Origin: Cardinalis cardinalis
Lineage: Eukaryota; Chordata; Aves; Passeriformes; Cardinalidae
NCBI GenBank assembly: GCA_014549065.1
Contig: JACDOX010000007.1
Location: forward strand, 9,593,648-9,657,647
Direction: 5' to 3'
DNA: 64,000 nucleotides
Below the pieces are notes generated by a model. It ran no database searches, was not told the origin of the DNA, and saw only the letters and a list, made by a program, of their open reading frames with translations. Below, piece by piece: positions 50,867 to 62,640 of this stretch (position 1 is its first letter; each line of letters begins with the position of its first letter). The position numbers were made by a program, and so were the translations under genes.

Positions 50867-53800
50867 AATTCACAGGTAGTTGACGCTATACTGGCTTATA
50901 AAAAAAAAGTTAAAAAATACCTGAACATATTCTAAGTGGAATGGCTACATCTATAAAGCATATAATAAATTGTTGTTAATAATATCTAATAAAGGACTTA
51001 TTAACACATATGGAATCAAAAGCCAAAGGGCCTAACATGCCCTGAACAATAATATATTCCTTTAAAATCACAGTAACCATTTCAGTCTCAGAAAGAATTA
51101 GTTTTGATTAAGTTCTGAATACATTTGCTTATGTTAATATAAGTGATCTTTAATACTCCTTTTACATTTACTTTGCCAACAACTGTACTAAGTTCTTTAC
51201 AGAAGAGATGAAATCCTTGCCTTGGCAGGTGACGGTCCTCAGAGAGAAGAGTGAGAGTGGAAAGGCAGCAGGAACACTGCATACACATTACTGAGCACAT
51301 CTGTGAGCAGTGCTGTTACACAGTGTGCTTTCCCCAAATGCCACTCGCAGCCTTACTTGGAGGAAGGTCTGTTCACACCAGGCCGCAGCCCACAAGTTAC
51401 AGGTAAAAGGGAAGATCCTTTAGGATTGGTCTTAACAGGATACAAAGGGCACAAAATGGGTGATTATCTACTATGAGCATGGTAAACTGAGATGAAACAC
51501 TCTCATTTACCCATAATGCTGCTTTCACAAACTCAGGGATGTAGAAGATAATAAAAGAACATTAAGTAGTCAGGGCTTTTGGTGATACTAAATGAGATCT
51601 TTTAATCATACTTGCTTTATGTGGCTCTAGTAGCAATGATGCTTTTGGCAAAATCTTTTTTGAGTTGCTAGAGCATAATATCAAAGCCCAGACTGAGATT
51701 TTTTCATTTATTCTGAGAATTTATACCATTTGGGCCATTCTAAGACAATACATCCTATGGCACTTTTTATTCTTAGCCATAAAATTTGTGGTTATTACAC
51801 AGAATTTTTAACATATAAACATATAAGCATAGATAATTGTAATATGCAGTCTATTTTTTTAAAAGTGCACTTGTATATAATTTATATAGTATGTAATATA
51901 TTTAATATACATTTATACAGTATGCTGTACTATGCCCTTTTTCCTTAGGACACTGCAAAACTCTTTGTACTGGCTAAACAACAAGAAACAATAGAAGATG
52001 TTATTTATTTATTATGTGTCTTGGGCTTGCTATGTGATGACTTTTTTTTCTCTTTTACATCTATTTAATTAAAGTGAGAGTGTCACACAATTCTAAAAGG
52101 GGAAAACCTGAACAATGAACTGTACAAATAGGTGTACTGCACCACGACAATCTAATACTCAACCTCAATATCATAAAAGCATTTTACAGACTTTATCTGC
52201 ATATTTATCTGTTCCCCTTTGGAAAAATGGAGTAGCTGTTGAAAATACACTGTTAATTGTTCCCAAACATCTGTTGAATAACTATTGAGAAAATATGAAA
52301 TCAAAAGGGTACCTTTAATAGATGGTTTCTTTTTTATATCTCCCTCATATACACATTCATAAATGTATATTACATATGTCAACCCCTAAAACTAATAGGA
52401 AACTTCAAATCACTTTGAGTAAAAACTGAATTTTATTCCTAAAGGCACAAACTTGCAGATACTGCCTACACTGAAAATGAAGCTAACATAAAAGTTTCCA
52501 AATAAGAAGGAAAAAAACCCCCAATTCTTTACACAATAAAAATAAATAATAAGGGGCAAAACCATATGCACACGCACACAGATAGAGAAAGCCTGTCTAC
52601 AATAAGAAATTATTTAAACTAATGTTTCTGGTTGGTTTTCATCCCACCAGAACCCTATCAACAAAATTATAACCATGTATTACAGACTGCCTACTTACTG
52701 TTAACACACACTTAATCCTGCCAAGGCCAGCTCTACAGCAAACATTATCAGTGTGCAAACCACAAATGAACAAAATTACCATCTGCACACTGAAGAACAG
52801 AATTGCTAACATAATTATATCTCTTACATGTAGTAAGTACACAGTTGTTTAAAATTTGGACTTACAACCTGTTTTTCAAATAATGGCTTCAGTCTGCTTC
52901 CAAGTCACCAAGCTAATGGCTGTAATAAGTAGCTATACCTCTTAATCAGAGAATGTCACAATAAGCATAGTGCATCTATCTTTCTAAGCTTTTTTGGCCA
53001 TGTTATTATGGTTTATGAGCAGTTTTACCACCCATATGTTATGCTGTCATGTTCTTCTAAAAGCTGGTTATTAGGATTAAATGGAGAAAGTGAAATATGA
53101 ATGCCTGTATAAATTGCAGAGATGAATGCTGCTAAAAGCAAGGTGTCCTAGGTCAGAGGAAGACCTGTCATATGTTGCAGGGCATGCCACTTATTTCAGC
53201 AGGAAACCCACACAATTTGCCTGAACTCTGTCAGCTTTCTGACTCATTGCCACAGTTTGGTTTCATATGGAAAAAACCAGCTGATCCTCATTTGTTTCTA
53301 CCCTAACATGTACCATGGCTCAAAACACTAGAATCAATCCTTCTTCTCACCAGTTTTAAAGCCAGATGCTGTAATGACTGTGTTATTCATCACATTAAGA
53401 CCACTATACCTCATGAAAAATTACTGATATCCCTTTCTGACCTTAACAATACATCAAAATTCAGAGGACTACCTTCACTAGACAAAAAGTTCACAAATGA
53501 AATCTGACATCCTTAGATGCTGACACCTTCACATGCGGTACAAAATACAAGAGATGCACAATGGGGTATAACTAGAAAACAAAAGAAAACCCCAAAAACC
53601 CTAAACCCACAAAGAACCTTGGATGTGCAACCGACAATGAATTATGACTTGCATAAGAACCAATACTGTAAGGTTGTTTGGGGTGATGGAGGGACAATTC
53701 TCATTCTGTGACATTTTAGCAGAAGAAAACAGGAAGCAATTACTGTGCTCTGCTCAGCATTGAGGAGGCCACTTTTGATGTTTTGGTGCATTGCACTTGC

Positions 53801-54013
53801 AGGAAGTGTGGAGAAACTGAAGAGAATGAATAAGAAAGCAACATATTTAAGTGAGTTCCTGAAGGTCTGATCAGGAAGAAGAGAATGAAATGTGGGGTTT
53901 CCTTGTCTTACTAAAAGATGAGAGCTTTCTGAGAGAAAAAGGTTTTTATAAATGAGGATAGTGCTGGTTTTCTCTGTATCTGGACAAAAAAACAACTGAT
54001 TTAACTGGAAATT
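50867..54013. other. Non-coding, very AT-rich sequence
   Basis: Strongly AT-rich, especially 51780-51930 (tata/ttta words). Short frames only. No recognised gene, RNA or mobile element. Confidence 0.55.
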
Positions 54014-54094
54014 AAAAAACAAAACAAAACAAAACAAAAAAACAAACAAAAAACCCCACAAAACAAAAAAAAAGTAAAAAAAAGAGAAAAAAGG
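54014..54094. repeat. (AAAAC)n / A-rich simple repeat
   Basis: Four or five aaaac units, then irregular caaa and A runs. A 173-codon minus-strand frame (54163 to 53642) crosses it as Phe/Leu-rich low-complexity sequence and should not be read as a gene. Confidence 0.95.
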
Positions 54095-54245
54095 AATAAT
54101 GTTGTAATTCTGATTAGTAAGACAGCAGACCTTCCAACTAAAAGGATCACAAAACAGAGACACAGACTACTGCATGCAATCCACTTCACTGTAGATATTT
54201 AAGGAAAAATTCTGTAAGAGATAAGGTAGCCATAAATAATTCATC

Positions 54246-54291
54246 CTAGCAGAAGCAGATGACCTTTAGAGATCCCTTCTAGCAGAAGCAG
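54246..54291 (+). mobile_element. CR1-tail-like 20-mer between two 13-bp direct repeats
   Basis: atgacctttagagatccctt (54259-54278) is close to the CR1 tail motif. It lies exactly between two copies of ctagcagaagcag (54246-54258 and 54279-54291). The surrounding sequence does not continue as CR1 to the left. Confidence 0.4.
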
Positions 54292-54725
54292 TGTAAGAAG
54301 CATGGTGGTCCTCAAGGCAAATGGGAAGAGATGAGCCCCTCTCCTCCTGTAGCATGGTTTCCATCCCAGATGAGGAAGAAGGACTGGTAGGGGTTGGTGC
54401 TCCCATCCGAGGGCCTAGAGGAGCCTCTCTCACAACTTCTCTACCCTCCAGTCTTGTATTTCTGAAACTGACAAGACAGGGCAGCCTAACAGAGCTGAAT
54501 GACAGAATTTCCCATTCCCTGCACACAGCAGAGTCAAACAACATAATTTCTTCAGAAGTCCCTCTGTCAGCACATCATCCAAAAGCCATCTGGCATTTCC
54601 TAGAGCTGCCTTCCTGCAGCCCTCCTGATCCTCCCTGCAGCCTTTGCTGTGACCCTCTGCCATGGCCTCCCAAGTCTTCTGAAATCTTTGCATGGACAAC
54701 AGCTCCCTTTGGACTGTGGGGAGCA
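54292..54725. other. GC-richer stop-poor block, unassigned
   Basis: Open on the plus strand for 148 codons (54321-54767) and on the minus strand for about 90 codons in two places. The plus translation is rich in Ser, Pro and Leu, and no domain is recognised. The block lies between two CR1-tail-like motifs, so it may itself be an old CR1 or other retroposon segment. I cannot align it by memory. Confidence 0.25.
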
Positions 54726-54775
54726 GTCTCCAGCTCCTGGAGGAACCAGGCTACACAGAGGAGCTAGATGACCTC
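54726..54775 (+). mobile_element. Possible CR1 3' tail remnant
   Basis: aggagctagatgacctcctg (about 54750-54769) resembles the forward CR1 tail (…gctagatgacctcctgaggtccc…), but the match ends after atg and no terminal repeat follows. Short and uncertain. Confidence 0.35.
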
Positions 54776-55359
54776 CTGATGCCTATCCTGACAGCAAGAC
54801 TCAGATCCACCCATGGTACACTACAGTGTATTGATCAGTAAAACACTAGCTAAAGCACTTCTATGACATTTTTTGCCACATCACTAGAATGGCAATGTCA
54901 TAACTGGAAGTTCATGGACTTCTCGAGGGTGAGCTCTACTCTGTTACCAAGTTTTACTATCCTTCCTTTCAGATGTACATGTCTTTAAATGTCTCTTCTG
55001 CTACTGTAGGAGGAAAGATTCCTTCAAAAGAACATAAAAGCTATAAATTGAGAAGAGACTTTTTTTTTGTAGCTGCCTTTCAGATTGTGGAAAAGGCCTT
55101 TGGCCAACCTGGTCATGTCCAGTTCTAGGGAGTTTTAATTCTACACATGATGGGCAGCCCTGTACCAGAGGCAATGCGGAAATGTGTAGACAAACAGCAT
55201 CCATACCAGTCTTCTGATGACCTTATGTGCTGAATGAGCCCACAGCTGGCTGCTGAAGTAAATGGGATGCCAGCTGATGAAGCGCAGCACTGGTGCTGTG
55301 TGCTCACGGTGCTGCCCCTACTAATGAGCTAGGCTGCTGTGCTCTGTGGTAGCTGAAGT

Positions 55360-55440
55360 TTCTATGGAGCTTTTATCTTCAGCTTCAGTGAGTTACAATA
55401 ATCCAGCCCTGGTTGTGCAGAACGTGTTCATCACTCCCAA
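55360..55440. repeat. Possible ancient amniote dispersed repeat
   Basis: gagttacaataatccagccc (near 55389), then a gaacgtgttcatcac block, resembles a dispersed sequence I recall from reptile and mammal genomes (gttgcaatagtccag…, …gtggatcac). The family is not certain and the match rests on memory. Confidence 0.25.
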
Positions 55441-56386
55441 AGAAAAGGGAGCATAGTTTCTTGAACAGCCAGAAGCAGAATAATTAATTTCTGACTATTT
55501 CTGGCATCTTCGTATTGAAGTATCAGCTAGGTTAGAATGCTGCACAGAACTCATAATGCTTTGAAAAAGGAAGGTCAAGTGCTTTCCCAGAGAAAAGGGG
55601 TCAGTGCCTGTTCTACTTCCACCAAATCACTCACACTAGATACATTGCTATGCTGTGGCTTGGATACACCGCAAGCCAGCCACTCTTGCTGAGTAATTTA
55701 ACAGGATATTGTGATCTACACGTCAAAACCAGTAGGAAGATCAAGTATGGATGTTAATATGATTTAAAAGGTACTTTGCAGTAGCAACAGCTAGAGACAC
55801 AATTAGGTCCTTGTCTCTGCTAGTCAAGGAAATATAATGGAAGATTAGTATAAGTAATTACATTACACTGGTCAAAATAAAAGAGCTAAGCACTGCATTT
55901 TCTTTCATGTCTGTACTCATTTGCCTGCTTGAAGTGGCAGTTCCTTAATGCCTTAGCTGTGATAATACACTGTGGAACTTTATTGCAGGTGTACCTTTAC
56001 CATTTTGTTCCCTTCGTGTGAAACAAAACTAAATAATGGCAGCACAAAACGGTAGTTTGCAACATATGCTGGAACAAACACCTCTCTGATACACAACAGC
56101 CAAACATCATGATGGAGATGTATGAGAGGATGGGAAATCTTCAGCACCCTGCTGGTAGTTAAGTACCTCCTTGTAGTGACGTGACAGCCTAAAATGTTCA
56201 ACATAAACCATCCTGGCTGTTGGGAAAAAAAAATCCATCCCAGAAAATTAATCCTTAAAGAAGTAAAACACCCACATTTTCCAATTTCCAGTGTTCCTCT
56301 GAAACAGCCTGCATTGTTAGTGTGTACTAAAGCAAATAGAGGTTTAGCATCAGCCAGAGGTAGCTGCTGGCTTTTCATCCCAACTG
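55441..56386. other. Non-coding sequence, nothing recognised
   Basis: Unique sequence. The 162-codon minus-strand frame at 56468-55980 has no recognisable domain and no supporting splice or promoter context. Confidence 0.5.
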
Positions 56387-56413
56387 GAGGGCAGGAAGGG
56401 AGGGAGGGAAGGA
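56387..56413. repeat. (GGGA)n purine tract
   Basis: Short ggaggg / aggaaggg run. Confidence 0.85.
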
Positions 56414-56800
56414 CTGGCTTTTCCCAATGACAGAAGCTAGAACATGGGCTGTGGAGGGGCACATGCATACAGTATTAACACCAAAACACAATTATTAGGA
56501 TGTTTTCCCCTCTGATGTAGGGCAGTGAAAAAGAGTTGCACATACAGCAGGATAATCATCTGACCATCCATGGAGACCTCAAGACCTGCAGTACTTCCTG
56601 CAACAAATAATACCCTGTACTGCAACAACCTTGAGTCAGCGTATGTGACTGACGAGCACATGGTACTCATACAGCCAGACGTGGTCAGAGCATGAGAACT
56701 TTTATCCCAAGCAATGTGCCAAAGGGTGCCTCTCTGCCTTACTCATTCAGGCCTTTCTGGGATAAAACTGCCTCACAGTATTAAGAGAGGATACAGGAAC

Positions 56801-56820
56801 TTTTCCTTTCCTTTTCCTTT
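56801..56820. repeat. (TTTCC)n pyrimidine tract
   Basis: Three to four irregular ttttcc/tttcc units. Confidence 0.85.
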
Positions 56821-57980
56821 GTCCCCCTACCATGGCCTCCTGCTTTCTGTTACCAGCCATAACTGCAGTGCTGGTATGAAGTCACAAGCAGGCTGGCAGA
56901 GTAATGTCCTGCACAGGATGGCTGCACAAAGGTGAGCCAATACAGCATCCAAACCATTCCCACTCCAGTGAAGCAGCAACTGCACCTTGCAGCCATCTGC
57001 AGGCACAGCCATCAACACAGAAGTCCCCAAGAAGCAATTCAGATTTTAGAGATCCCGGGCATGTCAGGAGAACACACACCTTCTTCTACACCCCTTGGAA
57101 CTACAACACACAGTAGTGGGATGCAAACCTTATACCTAAGAATATCCTTCTACCCATTAAGGCTTATAAATGAGCTCAGCACAATCCAGTTCTACTGGTG
57201 ATGGTCCACTGGGCATCACTTTTTTAAATACTGCCAAAGATTAAGAGTTCAAGTTTCTTCCTCAGCCCATGAATTTCATATAGCATTACCAAGCAGTACT
57301 CAGTAAATCTTCAGCTGCTGCTATAAAATGAAATAAAATGACCAATAAGCTCTATTTTTAACCACAAAACATCTTACTCATTATGCAAGATATGCTTCTG
57401 CCATTCTCTGAGGGAAAAAATGCCTAATTACTTACATTATATCTCACTGGAAATACAACAAATAAAACAAGAAAGGCTATTGAAGGATGAAAATAATGGT
57501 AACGTGTGGTACAGGGCCTGACCTTAGAAGAGAGAGGTATTTATCCTGAAGATAGGGAGTTTTGAGAAAAGCACTGCCAATTAGGAAAACTGTCTGTCTC
57601 CCATCATGGAATACTCATTTACCTAAATAATATTTGCTTAAGCTTAACCCATACTGTTGTGTTTGTCTGTGCAGGGATGGAGAACAGTGGCACACAAGAT
57701 GGATGAAATCCTGACTTCTCCTCCTCAATGTACTTTCTGCTGCTACTTTGGGACTATAGCTCAGCGCAGCTCAGAAAGGTATTTTTCTCAAAACTTTTAG
57801 TGGCTGTCACTTATGTCTGAACATATGGTCAGTTTGACAAAATCTTCAGCAGCTTTAAGGCTTAATACCTGCATACATATGCTGGCCTTACCTTAACAGG
57901 CAAACTCCTATCTTTTTTCCTTTCTGCTGATTGCCTGTCACTTGCACTCATTTACACAAAGAGGTACATACTGAGAAAAA
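56821..57980. other. Non-coding sequence, nothing recognised
   Basis: 56.8-57.2 kb is open in several overlapping frames on both strands, none recognisable. The rest is AT-rich and featureless. Confidence 0.5.
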
Positions 57981-58003
57981 ATAATAGTAATAATAATAAG
58001 TAA
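57981..58003. repeat. (AAT)n microsatellite
   Basis: Interrupted run of taa/ata trinucleotides, about seven units. Confidence 0.85.
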
Positions 58004-58839
58004 TGACATTACATTTCTGCAAACACCAATGGACAGCCATTTCTGAGGGAACCTCTGCGTCCTCCTCCACACAAAACCTGTGAATGTCCAGAAGAGCTGC
58101 TACCTAATAGTAGTCTATAAAGCTGCACATCCAGAAATGTGCTGGATGTGCTTGGTTATCTATCAGATATGCATAAAGGTAGTGGTGTGGCACACATTAG
58201 AATTCATTACTGCACTTTGCGGTGCTGTTTCTTTCTTACCCCCAGAGGCATATTCAGGCCAAATCAATGGCCTCCAGAAAGGGTAGATGATGCTGTGCAC
58301 AGCTTGGAAATCCACTCATGAGGCAGAGTGACATGAAAGATGTATTAAATAGCTCTACTTTCTGGGGCCACAGTTGTCATTTTTGTGGAGAGGCACCTGT
58401 TACAGCAGAAGCGCTTACCAGATTTGACAAAATGGGGCGTAAGTGGACATGAAGCCTTAAAAATCTATACTTAAAATTGAAAGAGCAGTTGTTTAAAAGG
58501 CACCCCAGCCATCATTACTACACAAGCCGTACAGCACTGGGAACACTGATGCACTAAGATTAGTGTGAAAGGTTCCTAGCAATGACTACTTGCTAAATAC
58601 AATGCCATTAGAGAACAATTTCCTATTAATTAAATGCAAATACTTTGATATGTGACTGAGCACATTACATTACATCGTATTAGCATATTAAGTACAATTT
58701 AAGCCCTGTTGTCAAGCATCTGAATTTCTACCTAAAATGGCAGTCAGGCAGAATACAGTATTTCCTCACTAGGGGCAGGAAGGGGGACTGGAAAACTTGG
58801 TGAGGCGTGAAAAATTGAATTTCAGCAAGGCAATGGAAA
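58004..58839. other. Non-coding sequence, nothing recognised
   Basis: AT-rich unique DNA that changes composition sharply on entering the CpG-rich element to its right. The final 200 bases may belong to that element's conserved flank. Confidence 0.45.
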
Positions 58840-59160
58840 GGACATTGTTGGGCAATTACAGCGCTCCAGCGTTTGCCATCCGCAAAGGCTGCAGTCATCT
58901 GCAGCGACAGCGTGGAGCACGGCTCCCCCAAGGCACGGCACTCCAGTTAAATCAATTTGTCAGGAGCGGGGCTGCTGCCTCCCTACTGCAGAGGAGGCCC
59001 ACCGGAGCGGGGGACAGCTGGGGCACACAGCTGTCTCTCTTCAGCAGATCAATTAGAACATCAAAATTCGTCTGCTAATTAGCAGGCATGTACAGAGGGG
59101 AAAGAAATCTCCCTTAAATGAATCATTTCCATGTATTAATGAATTCCGTGACATCCCACA
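58840..59160. promoter_or_regulatory. CpG-rich element with homeodomain-type palindrome, enhancer candidate
   Basis: About a dozen CpGs lie in 58860-59070 (cagcgctccagcg, gcgacagcgtgg, ccggagcggggg), where GC is well above 50 percent, in AT-rich surroundings. Immediately to the right are an aattag and a perfect 14-bp palindrome, ctgctaattagcag (59072-59085), centred on TAATTA, the dimer site of paired-type and other homeodomain proteins, then further AT-rich attaatgaatt words. A GC-rich, CpG-retaining core next to TAATTA sites is typical of developmental enhancers and ultraconserved elements. It could instead be the CpG-type promoter of an unseen transcript. A plus frame of 93 codons crosses it (58797-59078) but is unrecognised. 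Confidence 0.4.
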
Positions 59161-59303
59161 TTTAGAACCCAGCCCAACAAGAAGAGACACAGCCACAAGA
59201 AGCACCAGCAAGCACGACAAGACAATTTCATTGCAAAAGGTGATCCTACTGCTGAGGTGAAAATAAAACTCCCTACAACTAAAAATTCGCATTTCCAATA
59301 TCA

Positions 59304-59828
59304 GTGAAAGAAGACCCACATATAGCAGAGCTAATAATGTCTGATCACATTGTAAACACTAATCACTGTAAGATTGCATTGAGAGCAAATACAAGTGGGA
59401 CCAGGAAAAATACAAAGCACGGTCAGCCTGACATGCTGCTTGCTTTGGAACATGCTGAAAGTCCCCTGACTTCTGTGATTGAGAACTGGGTTCCAGGTCA
59501 TCAGTTTTTATCCTTGATTTTATTTATTTTTATATTCAACCTTTGTGTTGTTATTAGAACAACACTCACTGTTTATTCACATGTTGCAATGTTGCTGAGG
59601 GTGTTTTTACAAGAGAACTTGGCCAAAGTCAGCTGCTGTTCCAATGCCATTTCAAGGCTTAGCAGGACAAGGTCACTATTTTTTTTTTCTGACAGCTTTA
59701 GCTTGTTTGGCACAGATATGAAAACACAAACCAATAGTAACATACTACGTTTTCCATCAGAGCTCAGAGCAGAGCTGTTAATTCTTGCACACAGAGCTCC
59801 CAAACCTAGCAGAAGCCAGATACTTTGA
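59304..59828 (+). other. 174-codon open frame, probably not a gene
   Basis: This is the longest forward frame in the window and starts 145 bases after the enhancer-like element. The N-terminal 70 residues are polar. They are followed by a hydrophobic run (FLSLILFIFIFNLCVVI) that could be one membrane segment, and then a Ser/Arg/Leu-rich end. No family is recognised. A 100-codon frame on the opposite strand overlaps it (59875-59573). Without conservation or transcript data, chance is the likelier reading. Confidence 0.15.
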
Positions 59829-62010
59829 CTGGTAATGCACAGAAAAATGATTTCTTCAGTTGGGAAGAGCTCCACTGACCTCCTTTGTTACTTCCATTGC
59901 TTTGCCCATCACAGCCTAATTGCAATGGATTTGAACAACTCTTCTTTGGATACAAAGCACAAACCCTTTATTCTTGAAAGTTTGTCTGAGAATGCTTGTG
60001 CAATGCATATTATTGTTTTAAGTGCTCAAGGAAAAGAGAACAACGGTGTGGAGAGGACTAAGACAAAATGACCTCCCAGAAACAGCAGCATAGTAAAGCA
60101 AACCCTAAAGCTGGCATCTCCAATAACCCTACTGCTCATCTAAGCAGCTGACTTGCTAAATTCAATACATTTTCCCAAGGAGTTAACTTTTTTAAGCTCT
60201 GTTTTCCTACAATGTATGTTGTACATGTAGGAACCCACAACTGTAGATTTGATTTTCAGGCCATTTGGCATCAGATAACCAACTGCAAATCAGTATTTTG
60301 AAACAGATTGCTGTAACCCACAGCTCGATGAAGCCCCAACACAGAATTCCTACTTGGAAACTATATTCTTTAACCTGAGAAACAGGTGCTAACTGCTTAC
60401 CTTGTTCTCAGATTTCTAGTTTCTCACCAAGATCTTTCCACTTTTATTCTTTTAAGGACACTCATTAAAACCAAAAGTGTGTTAGAGGGCTGAAAACACA
60501 GAGTACACAAGAATGTCTCTATGTGAGGAGTTGAACTCTCCAAGGGAAGGCTATGAAAGGCTATGCAGCTCTGCTGCAGTAATACAAACTGCCACAGAAA
60601 GCCACGTCCATTCTCATCTATTGAGGGAGGTCAGCTGAAAATAAGTCACGGAGGAAGCCAACCAAGATAGTAAAGTGCCCCCACTTGCCTTGCAATAACG
60701 AGGAGTGTGTATGAAAAATGTTTAATAATGTGAGGAAGCTTTATCACCATCCTCACTTCTTTTTAAATCCTTCACTGGACTTTCATCTTGCACAATTTCT
60801 ATTACTCCCAATGATGTTAATGCATGAGCTGGAAGAGTGTGACCCACCAAGAATTACAGCTTTAAGCTGCCATTTAGTATCAAATTTCTTTCTTAAGTGA
60901 GGATTGCTGAATATGTGAAGCACAGAGCTATAATATATACTCCATTAAAAGCAGTCCAGAGAATGTGACATTCTTCTTATCATATTACCTCAGTTACTGA
61001 CAGAATAATATAATTATGATTCACATTGGAGTGGCCTACAGAATGGATTTAATCAAATTTTAATATAAAATATGGTCACTTAGAGCATATTCCATTCAGT
61101 GGCTTGTGCAGTCAAGCTGCTGGGTAGGGAGGGGAAGTGCAGCTATCATTCCCAGTAACAGGACAACAATTGCTTTTAAGTCAAATATGGCATCAGGATG
61201 GTTAAGCACACATTAGAGGATGCATTGGTGTCACTGCTATTGTGCTGTACTCTGTATATAATTCAGCATGGATGACTGCTATGTCACTTTCAGTCCCTTA
61301 AGCTTACAATACAAAGACCTCAAAGAAATTTGTATCTCAGTGTGCCTAGCAAGGAATACGTAATTCATTCACTAAGCTTTGTACATTCCTGGAGACCAAG
61401 TGGCTGGATTCTGTTCTGAAGGACATTAGTGCAAATTCAGAGCATAGTCATCAAAAGCACACCAGTTCTGACTGCGTTGGTATCTCCTGATTTGATTATA
61501 AACAGATGACTTAAAAGTTCAGTGTATTCCATCGATTAGGTCTTGAGGAACTCCAAATGCAAGGAGATACTGTGCTAAGTGTGTAAAATTCTCACCTCAT
61601 GGATAAATTTTCAGAGAATCCACTTGGGAACTCTAGTTTCAAGTGTTCAGATATGAAGCTAAATGCAGAAAAGGCACAAAGGATACGAGACATGAGAGGT
61701 GCTAGATACAAAAGGTGTTTTGCATGAGTTTGGGCTCATTCTGCACATCTTCTGCAGCACAGAAACTCAGGTTTGCTGCTCTTCACTTTTAAGGCTCTAG
61801 CAAGGCATTAGCACTCTGGTAACAGAAGAGCTGTGTCAAGCTAAAATTTCAGTGCCAGTTACCTTTTACTTTACTGCATCTAAGGGTCTACCCATGCACT
61901 TTACAACTATTCACATTTTATCCATTTGACTATGATATCCTAGCTGTTTATGAGTTTTTCTTCCTGAAGGTAGATTAAGCCCACAAATTCCCTGAATATC
62001 ATTAATGGGT
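59829..62010. other. Non-coding sequence, nothing recognised
   Basis: Unique, mostly AT-rich DNA with no recognised repeat, RNA or gene. Confidence 0.55.
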
Positions 62011-62080
62011 TTTGTTGTTGTTTTATTTTGTTGGAGTTTGGCTTCTGGGGTTTTTTTGTTTGTTGCTTTTTAAAAACCCC
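62011..62080. repeat. T/G-rich low-complexity tract
   Basis: Runs of gttttgttg and gtttttttg type followed by ttttaaaaacccc. No defined period. Confidence 0.75.
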
Positions 62081-62249
62081 CGATCCATCTGCTAGTCTCT
62101 TAGGGCTCTCACTACAACCCTTACTGCCTCAGAGCATCTGCTTCCTTTATTCTTTCCTTAAAATTGATCCAATTGCTCTTTTCCCTTTGCTTTCTTCTGT
62201 TAACTTCTTGTTGGTTTCTGTCTGCTATGCCTGATCATCTTCTTTCCTT

Positions 62250-62640
62250 CACAGAATTAGCACACAGTTTGGTTGAAAGACACGTTAAAGACCATGTACT
62301 TTCAATCCCCCTTCCATGGGCAAGGACACCTTCCACAAACTAGAACAAAACTAGAACAGGCTTCTCAAAGCACTATCCAGCCTGGGATGAGGCACCCACA
62401 ATTTCTCTGGGTAACCTCTCTGGGTAACCACTGGAACCTGGGTTCCAGTGTGTTACCACCCTCATTCTTTCCTTACATTTAATCTAAACCTACTCTCCTT
62501 CAGTGTAGTATCACCACAGACCCTTGTGAGAAGTCCCACTCCAGCTCACTTGTAGTCCTTTAGGTACCGGAAGGCTTAAGTCTCCCCAGAGCCTTCTCTT
62601 CCCCAGCCTTCTCCATCTTCTGATCTCAGCCAAAACAGAG
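62250..62640 (-). mobile_element. CR1 LINE, 5'-truncated 3' end, minus strand
   Basis: Plus-strand reading follows the reverse-complemented CR1 3' end in order: a cacagaattagcacacagtt block (worn terminal repeats), ttaaagaccatgtactttca, ccatgggcaaggacacc, tccagcctgggatgaggcac, ccacaatttctctgggtaac, ccaccctc, atttaatctaaacctactct, gtagtcctttaggtaccgga, ctccccagagccttctcttc. About 390 bases are recognisable, with substitutions throughout. It is the best-preserved mobile element in the window and the main reason for calling the DNA avian. It contains an odd local rearrangement at 62404-62450. Confidence 0.9.

Noticed and set aside
53642..54163. 173-codon minus-strand open frame
   Set aside because: Its first half is Phe/Leu/Cys low-complexity translation of the (AAAAC)n simple repeat. 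No recognisable domain.
55980..56468. 162-codon minus-strand open frame
   Set aside because: No recognisable domain, overlapping frame on the other strand, no splice or promoter context. Likely chance.
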